Positions 56,683 through 64,000 of a stretch of DNA of 64,000 nt are shown one piece after another. This DNA comes from JANQPX01 sp041398025 (GTDB taxonomy: Bacteria; Pseudomonadota; Alphaproteobacteria; Geminicoccales; Geminicoccaceae), in NCBI GenBank assembly GCA_041398025.1, contig JAWKVM010000005.1:186001-250000 (forward strand). Reading direction: 5' to 3'. Each line of letters starts with the position of its first letter. The first letter of the stretch is position 1. A program made the position numbers and the translations under genes. The notes under the pieces were generated by a model, which was not told the DNA's origin, did not search any database, and worked only from the letters and a program-made list of their open reading frames with translations.

Positions 56683-59115
56683 TCAGCTGAACGCCTCGGC
56701 GATCAGTTCGTCGGCCGCTGCGGCAAGCACGGCTTCATCGGCCTCGCCCGGGACGACCTCTTTACCGATCTCCAGCATGACGGGCAAGGCGAGCGGTGAG
56801 AGCTTGTCGAGTCGGTGATGGCGGATCTTTCCCTGAACGCTGGTCAGCAGGTCGGCGAGACGTCGGACGTCCAGAAGGCCGACCGAAGCCTCGGCATAGG
56901 TGGCGCGCAGCAGGACGTGATCGGGCTGATATTTGCGCAGCACGTCGTAGATCAGATCCGAATTGACGGTGACCTGACGGCCGGACTTTTCCTGGCCGGG
57001 GTGACGGCGCTCGATCAGACCGGCGACGACGGCGACGTTTCTGAAGGTTCGCTTCAACAGGCTGCTGTCCGCCATCCAGTCCTCCAGCTCCTCGCCGAGA
57101 ATGTCGATGTCGAACAGGGCTTCCGGATGGTCGATCGGCTCCAGGCCCCAGATGCAGAGAATGTAGTCGCTGGCATTGAAGCCGATCGGCTTCAGGCCGA
57201 AGCGTTCCATGCGCTTGGTCACCAGCATGGCGAGCGTCTGGTGGGCGTTCCAGCCGACGAAGGCGTAGACCACCATGTAGAACCGGCCGCGTCTCGGGAA
57301 GGTCTCGATCAGGAGCTCGTCCGCGGCCGGCAGCGAGGAATGCTCCTGCTGCGCTTCGAGCCATTCCATCACCTGGACCGGAAACGCATCCCAGCGACTG
57401 GGATCGGCGAGATAGCCGCGCACGCGGGATGCCAGATGCGTGGTGAAGGGCATGCGCGTGCCCATGTAGCTCGGCACGGTCGGCTCGCGGCCCGCGGGCG
57501 CCAGGGTGACTTCCGCCGTGGTCTCGCGCATGGCCTGGAAGACGAGCGCACGGCCGGCGAACTGAAAGACATCGCCGGGAGTCAGCCACTGAACGAACCA
57601 TTCCTCGACCTCGCCCAGACTCTGGCGGCGGCCTCTGAGCCGAACCTTGACCATCGGCTGCTCGACGATGGTGCCGATGTTCATGCGGTAGCGCTGCGCG
57701 AGCTTGGGATGGGTCAGGCGCCAGCGTCCGTCGGCATCCTGCCGGAGCTTTCGGTAGCGATCATAGACCTGGAGCGCGTAGCCGCCGGTGGCGACGAATT
57801 CGAGCACGTCGTCGAAGTCCTTGCGCTCGAGATGGCGGTAGGGATGGGCCGATCGCACCTCGTCGAAAAGTCGATCCGCGTCGAAGGGCGTGGAGCAGGC
57901 GACACCGGTGATGTGCTGCGCGAGCACGTCCAGGCCGCCCGGATGCGGCGGCACGCCATCCAGCGTCTCTTCGTGAATCGCATCCATCGCCGCCCGGCAC
58001 TCCAGGACCTCGAAGCGGTTTCCCGGCACGAGCAACGCGCGGCTCGGCTGATCGAAGCGATGATTGGCACGGCCGATGCGCTGCAGGATTCTGGAAACGC
58101 CCTTGGGCGCACCGATCTGCACCACGAGATCGACATCGCCCCAGTCGATACCGAGATCGAGCGAACTGGTGCAGACGATCGCTTTCAGCTTGCCACTGGC
58201 CATGGCCGCTTCGACCCGGCGTCTCTGCTCGACGGCGAGCGATCCGTGGTGCAGGGCGATCGCCAGATTGTCCTCGTTCTGGCGCCAGAGCTCGCGAAAC
58301 ATCACCTCGGCCTGCGCGCGCGTGTTGACGAAGACCAGGGTCGTGCCAGCGGATCGCAGGGTCTGATAGAGCGAGGGGGCAGCGTAGGTGCCGTAATGCC
58401 CGGCCCAGGGGAGCCGCCCTTCGGGAAGCAGGACGGAGACATCCGGCTCGGGACCGGCAGCGCCGCGCACGAGCTCGGCGCGTGGACCGGTGTGGGAGAG
58501 ATAGGACAAGAGCTCGTCGGGATCCTCGACGGTCGCCGAGAGCCCGACATGGCGCGTCGCGGGCGACATTGCCGAAAGTCGCGCGAGGCCGAGAGCCAGA
58601 AGCTGGCCGCGCTTGTCTCCGGCCAGCGCATGCAGCTCATCGATGACGACCGTGTTCAGGCCTTTGAAGATGGTCGGTGCATCGGGATAGGAGAGCAGGA
58701 GCGCCAGAGATTCGGGCGTCGTCAGCAGCATGTCCGGCGGGTCGGTGCGTTGGCGCTGACGCCGGTTTTGCGGCGTATCGCCGGTCCTCGTCTCCACCCT
58801 GATATCGAGGCCCATCTCGTCGATCGGCGCACGCAGATTGCGGGCGATGTCCGTGGTCAGCGCTTTGAGCGGCGAGATGTAGAGCGTGTGCAGCCCGCGA
58901 TCGCGTCCCTGCCGCTCGTCGAGGTCGACCAGGCTCGGAAGAAAGCCGGCGAGCGTCTTGCCGCCGCCGGTCGGCGCGATCAGCAATGCGGAACGGCCGG
59001 CCTTCGCCCTATCGAGCATCGCCAGCTGATGGGCATGAGGCGTCCACCCATTCTTTTTGAACCAGCGTCGGAATTTGGCCGGCAGCGGCGCGTTATTTTT
59101 AGGAAGCGTTGCCAA
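56683..59115 (-). CDS. Ligase-associated DEXH-box helicase (Lhr family)
   Basis: The 810-residue helicase has Walker A APTGGGKTLAGFLP (about residue 40), the DEXH box VIDELHA (about residue 150), motif III GLSATVED and motifs V/VI (SLDLGIDWG; RIGRANHR), then the long Lhr-specific C-terminal core. Translation most likely begins at TTG 59115, with GAGG 8 bases upstream; an extension further upstream has no similarity and runs across the promoter of the next gene. It is part of the ligase-associated repair set with pdeM. Confidence 0.87.
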   Translation of the reverse strand: MATLPKNNAPLPAKFRRWFKKNGWTPHAHQLAMLDRAKAGRSALLIAPTGGGKTLAGFLPSLVDLDERQGRDRGLHTLYISPLKALTTDIARNLRAPIDEMGLDIRVETRTGDTPQNRRQRQRTDPPDMLLTTPESLALLLSYPDAPTIFKGLNTVVIDELHALAGDKRGQLLALGLARLSAMSPATRHVGLSATVEDPDELLSYLSHTGPRAELVRGAAGPEPDVSVLLPEGRLPWAGHYGTYAAPSLYQTLRSAGTTLVFVNTRAQAEVMFRELWRQNEDNLAIALHHGSLAVEQRRRVEAAMASGKLKAIVCTSSLDLGIDWGDVDLVVQIGAPKGVSRILQRIGRANHRFDQPSRALLVPGNRFEVLECRAAMDAIHEETLDGVPPHPGGLDVLAQHITGVACSTPFDADRLFDEVRSAHPYRHLERKDFDDVLEFVATGGYALQVYDRYRKLRQDADGRWRLTHPKLAQRYRMNIGTIVEQPMVKVRLRGRRQSLGEVEEWFVQWLTPGDVFQFAGRALVFQAMRETTAEVTLAPAGREPTVPSYMGTRMPFTTHLASRVRGYLADPSRWDAFPVQVMEWLEAQQEHSSLPAADELLIETFPRRGRFYMVVYAFVGWNAHQTLAMLVTKRMERFGLKPIGFNASDYILCIWGLEPIDHPEALFDIDILGEELEDWMADSSLLKRTFRNVAVVAGLIERRHPGQEKSGRQVTVNSDLIYDVLRKYQPDHVLLRATYAEASVGLLDVRRLADLLTSVQGKIRHHRLDKLSPLALPVMLEIGKEVVPGEADEAVLAAAADELIAEAFS

Positions 59116-59217
59116 GGGTGCCTCATCTCTCCAGTGTTGGCGCGCCGGCTGATGGCGGCGAGGCTGTGCAGCAGGTTCGCTCGCTCGCCGAATGATCAAC
59201 ATCCGATAGGAAAGAGG

Positions 59218-60210
59218 ATGGGCCAACTCGTCAACGGTGTCTGGAAGGTCGAGAAGCTCGTCGCGGATCGGGGCGACGGCAGCTTCAGGCGCGCCGATGC
59301 ATCGCTGCGCAACTGGGTGACGGCTGACGGCGGTCCCGGGCCGTCGGGGGAGGGCGGCTTCAAGGCGGAAGCCGGACGCTACCATCTCTACGTTTCGCTG
59401 GCCTGTCCCTGGGCGCATCGCACGCTGATCCTGCGCGAGCTCAAGGGGCTGGGGGCGATGATCGGGGTCTCCGTGGTCCATTGGCTGATGGGTGACCATG
59501 GCTGGACCTTCGAAACCGGCGACGGCGCCACCGGCGATCACCTCTTCGGCCTCGGCCATCTGCACCAGATCTATACGCGCGCGCATCCCGACTACACCGG
59601 CCGGGTCACCGTCCCTGTTCTCTGGGACAAGGAACAGGGAACGATCGTCAGCAACGAGTCCTCCGAGATCATCCGCATGCTGAACAGCGCGTTCGACGGT
59701 ATCGGCGCGATCGAGGGCGACTTCTATCCGGAGGCGAGGCGCGAGGCGGTCGACGAGATCAACGCCGAGGTCTACGACAACGTCAACAACGGCGTTTACA
59801 AGTCAGGTTTCGCGACATCTCAGGAAGCCTACGAAGATGCGGTGCTGGCGCTCTTCAGGACGCTGGAAAGACTGGAGGCGCGCCTGAGCGAGTGGCGCTA
59901 TCTCGTGGGTGAGCAGATCACCGAGGCCGACTGGCGGCTGTTCACGACGCTGGTCCGGTTCGATCCCGTCTATGTCGGCCATTTCAAATGCAACCTGAAG
60001 CGGCTCGTCGACTTTCCGAGCCTGTTCGCCTATGCACGCGAGCTCTATCAGTGGCCGGGTATCAAGGAGACGGTCGATTTCCATCACATCAAGAATCATT
60101 ACTATGCCAGCCACACCTCGATCAATCCGACGCAGATCGTGCCGAAAGGCCCCGTGATGGATTGGGCAGAGCCGCACGGAAGAGACGGTCGGGAAACACG
60201 TACAGACTAG
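59218..60210 (+). CDS. Glutathionyl-hydroquinone reductase
   Basis: The 330-residue xi-class glutathione transferase (YqjG/EcmB type) removes glutathione from glutathionyl-hydroquinones. It has the catalytic Cys in ACPWAHR (about residue 61), the GSH-binding NESSEIIRM (about residue 159) and EADWRLFTTLVRFDPVY (about 238). AGAGG precedes the ATG. It could protect against quinone adducts from aromatic metabolism together with WrbA. It is divergent from the helicase. Confidence 0.9.
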   Translation: MGQLVNGVWKVEKLVADRGDGSFRRADASLRNWVTADGGPGPSGEGGFKAEAGRYHLYVSLACPWAHRTLILRELKGLGAMIGVSVVHWLMGDHGWTFETGDGATGDHLFGLGHLHQIYTRAHPDYTGRVTVPVLWDKEQGTIVSNESSEIIRMLNSAFDGIGAIEGDFYPEARREAVDEINAEVYDNVNNGVYKSGFATSQEAYEDAVLALFRTLERLEARLSEWRYLVGEQITEADWRLFTTLVRFDPVYVGHFKCNLKRLVDFPSLFAYARELYQWPGIKETVDFHHIKNHYYASHTSINPTQIVPKGPVMDWAEPHGRDGRETRTD

Positions 60211-60269
60211 CGCCATCGCTGCAAAAGAAAGAAATGCGCCGCTGCGGCGCCGTTCGACTGGAGGACACG

Positions 60270-60617
60270 ATGTCAACACGCTTGAAACTCGCCCTGCTTG
60301 CTATCGGAGCCCTTGCCGTTCTTTCGCCGGTCGGCGACGGGGCCAACGCGCTCGATCTCGAAAAGGCGCATGCGACGGCCATTCAGAACTGCATGAACTG
60401 GAACGGCGAATCGCGCGACTATTGCACCTGCGTTCAGGACAAGGTCCGTGCCGGTCTGCCCGGCGAAAGCTACATGGCCATGATGGAATTCGCTCAGGCT
60501 TATGAAGAAAACCGCCGTGCCGATCTCGCGGCCATGCAGGTCGATGCCAAGCTGTCCAAGGCGCTCGAGCCGGTCGACGCCGTGGTCACCGGCGCGAAAG
60601 AGGCTTGCCAGGGCTGA
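60270..60617 (+). CDS. Small secreted protein, function unknown
   Basis: The 115-residue protein has a Sec signal peptide (a basic start, LALLAIGALAVLSP, cleavage near ANA-L at residue 28). The mature part of about 88 residues contains three Cys in NCMNWNGESRDYCTCVQDK and a final one near the C terminus (KEACQG). GGAGGACAC precedes the ATG. I do not recognise the family; the four Cys could form two disulfides in the periplasm. Confidence 0.7.
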   Translation: MSTRLKLALLAIGALAVLSPVGDGANALDLEKAHATAIQNCMNWNGESRDYCTCVQDKVRAGLPGESYMAMMEFAQAYEENRRADLAAMQVDAKLSKALEPVDAVVTGAKEACQG

Positions 60618-60622
60618 GGGCC

Positions 60623-60636
60623 GGGCCTCGAGGCCC
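60623..60636 (+). terminator. Possible terminator hairpin after the small secreted protein
   Basis: GGGCCTCGAGGCCC is a perfect palindrome six bases after the stop and is followed by a T-rich stretch (ATCGTCTTTCT). The stem is short and the T tract interrupted, so this is a weak call. Confidence 0.35.
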
Positions 60637-60687
60637 ATCGTCTTTCTGCTGCACTGCACCGACGTGTGATGAGCGGGCAGGCGGAGG

Positions 60688-61206
60688 TCAGGAGACGGCG
60701 GCCACCATCGTCAGATCGTCCCAGACGACCTGGATGGCGTGGACCGAGCCGCCGTGGGCCTGGTGGATATGCTCGACCTCGCCAAAGCTGCCGCCCAGCC
60801 TCTCATAGAAGGCGCGGGCGCGATGGTTTTGTGCGGCGACGTAGAGGGACATCGTCGTGTAGCCGTCCCTGATCAGGCGGGACGCGGTTTCCTGCATGAG
60901 GCGCTGTCCGATCCCCTTCGAGCGCAAACCTGGTTCGACATGAAGATTGTCGATAAAGGGATCCGGCTGACACCAGACGGTGACGAAACCGAGGATGACG
61001 TCCTGCACGGCGACCAGCACCTTGTCATTGCCGCTGGGCTGGAGCGCCGCCCAGCGCTGCCGGAAATCTTCATCCATGTCATCGTCGAGATAGGCATCCT
61101 GCAGGATGCCGCGATAGACATCCCGCCAGCTTCTCGCTTGCAGCGCCGCCAGTGCTGGAAACTCGGATCGCTCGGCATCGCGGATGATGATCGGTGTCGT
61201 CGTCAT
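60688..61206 (-). CDS. GNAT-family N-acetyltransferase
   Basis: The 172-residue protein has the GNAT core: IIIRDAERSEFPALAALQ at the start, the acetyl-CoA loop RSKGIGQRLMQ (the R/Q-x-x-G-x-G/A pattern, about residue 95) and NHRARAFYERLGG (about 127). It transfers acetyl from acetyl-CoA to an unidentified amine. No neighbour suggests the substrate. Confidence 0.85.
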   Translation of the reverse strand: MTTTPIIIRDAERSEFPALAALQARSWRDVYRGILQDAYLDDDMDEDFRQRWAALQPSGNDKVLVAVQDVILGFVTVWCQPDPFIDNLHVEPGLRSKGIGQRLMQETASRLIRDGYTTMSLYVAAQNHRARAFYERLGGSFGEVEHIHQAHGGSVHAIQVVWDDLTMVAAVS

Positions 61207-61399
61207 GAAGTGAACCGCTCGCAGCTCTCGAGGGACGAGGCGTCAGGCGCCGCGCCGATCATGACGATGCCGGCCTCATCGAGCAAGCTCAGCCGTGCCC
61301 GACCCATGCGCTGCCACCCTGGGAAGGCTGGACGATCGTGCGAAAAAGGAAGCCGGCGGCCTGGCCATGGCCCTCGAATGCAGTGCGCGGGCGTGACGT

Positions 61400-62800
61400 T
61401 CAGCGCTCTTTCAGGAGGGCATTCAGGGCTCCGACCACCTCTTTGGTCTCGGCCGCGGTGCGGCGGGTGGCGGTTGCGCGCGGAACGCCGGGATTCAGGA
61501 AGGACGGGAACCAGCCGAAATTGCGCACGTTCCAGAGTTCAGTCGGAAGGACATCGGGATCGACCGGAGCATCGATGCGAGTCGTGCGCAGGAGATCCAT
61601 CTCGCGCCGCGTCTCGGTGTGGCAGCTGACGCAATCCGTATTGAAGAAATGGGCCCGGGCGGGATCGGCGATGACATCGACGATCTCGCGCATGCGCGTC
61701 GCATCGCCGTTCGGGAAGAGCTCCGCGGTCGAGACGCCGCGCGGGGTCGCAGGCGGCGTGGCGCCCGAAGGATGGTCCGCGCCGACCTCGAACGCGCAGG
61801 TGACGGCATTCAGATTGTTCGCTCTTGCGGCCGGCGAAACGCTCGGATTCGACGAGGCCGAGCGTCGCGCATCCAGCATCTGCGCGAAACGCTGACTGTC
61901 CTGCGCCAGGGCCGGGGCGGGCAGGGGCACGAAGCGCTGCAGGCGCGGCTCCATCGCCATGGCGAGGAAGATCCAGGGCTCCGGCTGCCCGCCGCCCGGC
62001 AGCCCCATGATCGCCATGGCGCGCAGCTTGGTCGGATCGAGATGGGCTTCGAGAAACGCCTTGAGCTCATCCATGAAGGCCGCCCGAGTCACGCGTCCGG
62101 TCTTCGCCGGATCGGCTGCGGGGTGAACGCCGAGCGGGCCGCCGGTGTCCACCGTCTCGTCGCCGATCTCGCCGGCGGCGAGCCGCGACTTGATCGAGGC
62201 AAGGTCGTCGACGACGCGCTGGAAGCGGTCCCGATCCGGCTCCAGGCGGGGCAGGGGGCAGCCGGGAACCAGCGCGGCGCCGGCGGTGTAGCTGTAGATC
62301 AGATGCGCGGCGACGTCGTGCACCTTGGCGCCGGCGGTCACTGGCTGCAGCACGAGGCGCAGCTGCGGCGCCTGGCCGAAGGCGGCGGCGATCTCCGGCG
62401 ACAGACCCGGCGCGCCCGGATCGACGCGAATCGCCGCGACATGCCAGACGGCCTTGTCGGCGAACGCGCTGATGTCGATGCGGGCCCCGTTGGGGTTGTT
62501 GGCGACATCCGCAGCCGCGACGGCGCCCGCCTCGCTGTTGGCGATCGCCTGGAACTGCGCGAAAGCGTCGTCAGGCCAGACCGAGCTGCCGTCGAAGCCG
62601 AGATCGGCGATCGACAGGATGGGATCGTCCGGTGATGTCGGAGGCGGCAGGAGGATGGAGACGTCGTTGAGGTCGAACGCCACCGGCTCGGACGGCGGGT
62701 TCGGTTTGGCCCCGTCGGTATCGGTGATAGGAGGCTGGCAGGCCGTCACTGCCAGTGAGACGAGCCAGAAGACGATGATGTGACCAAAAGCACGAAACAC
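61400..62800 (-). CDS. Probable lipoprotein with a c-type haem motif
   Basis: The 466-residue protein begins with a lipoprotein signal (LVSLAVTAC, Cys at about residue 21). Near residue 393 it has CVSCH, a c-type haem attachment motif, and ELWNVRNFGWFPSF near residue 425. Most of the rest is unfamiliar: a long Pro/Ala-rich N-terminal region and DELKAFLEAHLDPTK in the middle. It resembles bacterial large outer-envelope haem proteins related to diheme peroxidase-like families only in the motif, so I call it an unclassified haem lipoprotein. Confidence 0.65.
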   Translation of the reverse strand: MFRAFGHIIVFWLVSLAVTACQPPITDTDGAKPNPPSEPVAFDLNDVSILLPPPTSPDDPILSIADLGFDGSSVWPDDAFAQFQAIANSEAGAVAAADVANNPNGARIDISAFADKAVWHVAAIRVDPGAPGLSPEIAAAFGQAPQLRLVLQPVTAGAKVHDVAAHLIYSYTAGAALVPGCPLPRLEPDRDRFQRVVDDLASIKSRLAAGEIGDETVDTGGPLGVHPAADPAKTGRVTRAAFMDELKAFLEAHLDPTKLRAMAIMGLPGGGQPEPWIFLAMAMEPRLQRFVPLPAPALAQDSQRFAQMLDARRSASSNPSVSPAARANNLNAVTCAFEVGADHPSGATPPATPRGVSTAELFPNGDATRMREIVDVIADPARAHFFNTDCVSCHTETRREMDLLRTTRIDAPVDPDVLPTELWNVRNFGWFPSFLNPGVPRATATRRTAAETKEVVGALNALLKER

Positions 62801-62963
62801 GGGAGCAACCCTCCAGGCCGAAAACCACGTCAGCCGATCGCTCGCGGGCTGCGATCAGCTTTGGCGTAGTTAAGTCAGTTTCCGGCGGAGGCGCTGTGAA
62901 GCCATTCACAGCCTGACGAAAAAGCTGCGCGGGAACGGACGAAGTGCCAGACGTGGCCTTCGG

Positions 62964-64000
62964 TCACGATGGGTGAATGATGGTTCCTGCCCTGGCGAGG
63001 CGCTCGATCTCGGCGCTCGCGTAGCCCAGCTCCTCGAGCAGCGCGATCGAATGCTGGCCGATCGCGGCAGTCGAGAAGTCGGGCACGGGCGGCTCGCCCG
63101 TGAACTTCAGCGGGTTGCCGATATGCTCGAAGCCGCGCTCATCCTCGACCACCATGTCTCTCGCGCGTGCCTGCGGATCGTCGAGGGCTTCACGCAGGTT
63201 CTGCACCGGCGCGAACGCGATGTCCTTGTCGGCCATCCAGGCGATCCATTCGGCCTGAGTCCTGGTGAGGAACAGGTCCTTCAGGAACGCGCGCACCGGA
63301 GCCTGCGGCTTGCCGGGCGGGAGCTTGCACAGCTCGATCAGATCAGGGCGATCGAACGCGTTCAGGAGGTTCGCCGCGAACTTGATTTCGGCGCCGCCGA
63401 GGACGATGAAGCGGCCATCCTCCGTCTCGTAGATATTGAGCATCGCCTGGCCGCCCCAGATGCGCTCGTCCTTCACCACCGGCGGGCGCTTTTCCACCAT
63501 GGGCGGGCCGAGATTGTTGGGGATGGCGGCGAGCAGCGCGTCCATCATGGCGAGATCGAGCGTGTCCCCTTCGCCCGTCTTCTCGCGGCGATAGAGCGCC
63601 ATCATGATCCCGGCGAGACCCATCTGCGCGACCAGCATGTCGGCGACCGCGACCCCCGCCATGGTCGGCTTGCCGTCCATACCTTCATTGACCGAAAGCG
63701 TGCCGGCCATCGCCTGCACGGCGGGATCGTGGGCGGCGCGGCCGGCATAAGGACCGGTCTGGCCATAGGCGGAGAGCGACGCGTAGATGATCCGCCGGTT
63801 GCGCGCACGAACCATGTCGGATCCGATACCGAGGCGGGCGGCGACGCCGGGGCGAAAGGCTTCGACGAAGACATCAGCGGTATCGGCCAGGCGCAGCAGG
63901 GCTTCGACACCGGCTTCGTGCTTGAGGTTGACGCAGAAGCTCTTCTTGCCGCGATGGGTGCTGGCGAAATAGACGGAGACGCCGCCCTGCTTCAGGCCGA
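62964..64000 (-). CDS. CaiB/BaiF family CoA-transferase, 5' end outside the window
   Basis: The fragment of about 345 residues of a class III CoA-transferase runs in frame to the window end at 64000, so its start is missing. It shows FASTHRGKKSFCVNLKHEAG and FVEAFRPGVAARLGIGSD near the visible start, then IYASLSAYGQTGPYAGRAAHDPAVQAM, the usual region after the catalytic Asp, and ends DFSTAAIGQHSIALLEELGYA. These enzymes move CoA between carboxylic acids; the exact acids are not evident. No operon partner is visible. Confidence 0.88.
   Translation of the reverse strand, partial: GLKQGGVSVYFASTHRGKKSFCVNLKHEAGVEALLRLADTADVFVEAFRPGVAARLGIGSDMVRARNRRIIYASLSAYGQTGPYAGRAAHDPAVQAMAGTLSVNEGMDGKPTMAGVAVADMLVAQMGLAGIMMALYRREKTGEGDTLDLAMMDALLAAIPNNLGPPMVEKRPPVVKDERIWGGQAMLNIYETEDGRFIVLGGAEIKFAANLLNAFDRPDLIELCKLPPGKPQAPVRAFLKDLFLTRTQAEWIAWMADKDIAFAPVQNLREALDDPQARARDMVVEDERGFEHIGNPLKFTGEPPVPDFSTAAIGQHSIALLEELGYASAEIERLARAGTIIHPS

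Noticed and set aside
56815..60210. A very long plus-strand open frame of over 1,100 codons across the helicase and GST genes.
   Set aside because: Its first part runs opposite to the helicase, which has all helicase motifs; only the last 330 codons, from 59218, encode a real protein. High GC makes long antisense frames common here.

Overview
This is about 64 kb of GC-rich DNA packed with genes on both strands. It is most likely a chromosomal segment of a metabolically versatile alphaproteobacterium. Gene content, strong Shine-Dalgarno sites, TTG/GTG starts and FNR/FixK-like boxes all fit that, but there is no rRNA or marker gene to place it more precisely. I saw no tRNA, rRNA, CRISPR array or intact insertion sequence.

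Region 1 (1-9.5 kb) is an aromatic-degradation locus. It holds the tail of a VOC-type protein, a WrbA quinone reductase, a minus-strand operon (MhpC-like hydrolase, MhpB-like class III extradiol dioxygenase, cupin), a GntR/FCD regulator that appears frameshifted, a Baeyer-Villiger-type monooxygenase, an MhpD-like hydratase, an SDR and a secreted tannase/feruloyl-esterase-family hydrolase. A palindrome centred on GCTAGC occurs in front of wrbA, the hydrolase operon and the monooxygenase operon, and is the probable operator tying the locus together.

Region 2 (9.5-31.7 kb) is a mixture. It has a TPR protein, a polysaccharide-deacetylase-fold protein, and an operon of a ureohydrolase (agmatinase family), an SsuABC/NMT1-type importer and two SDRs. 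It also has a methyltransferase, two paralogous winged-helix/TPR regulators, an exported beta-propeller-like protein, a LysR/old-yellow-enzyme divergent pair, a DMT exporter, a mannitol-dehydrogenase-family enzyme and a decayed NCS1-type permease. Region 3 (30.8-34.5 kb) is a LysR gene divergent from a two-subunit molybdenum hydroxylase with a Tat signal.

Region 4 (34.5-54 kb) is the most coherent part. It has a complete N-type ATP synthase operon (atpDCQRBEFAG order), pfkB, a group 3b-like NAD(P)-linked [NiFe] hydrogenase operon with an embedded cNMP-binding protein and its maturation protease, a phosphoenolpyruvate synthase (frameshifted as read), a beta-phosphoglucomutase/trehalose-phosphatase fusion and a GH65 phosphorylase. 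Two FNR-like boxes lie in the two divergent promoter regions, each 75-83 bp from both flanking start codons. I read this as an oxygen-limitation module combining ATPase, H2/NAD(P)H redox balancing, glycolysis/gluconeogenesis and phosphorolytic disaccharide use. Its parts recall the mycobacterial hypoxia response.

Region 5 (54-64 kb) has a cyclopropane-fatty-acid synthase, the PdeM phosphoesterase and Lhr-type helicase of the ligase-associated repair set (ligase and exonuclease absent here), a glutathionyl-hydroquinone reductase, a small secreted protein, a GNAT acetyltransferase, a haem-motif lipoprotein and a CaiB/BaiF CoA-transferase cut by the window end. Three genes (GntR, ppsA, NCS1 permease) carry frameshifts, which may be real decay or sequence errors.
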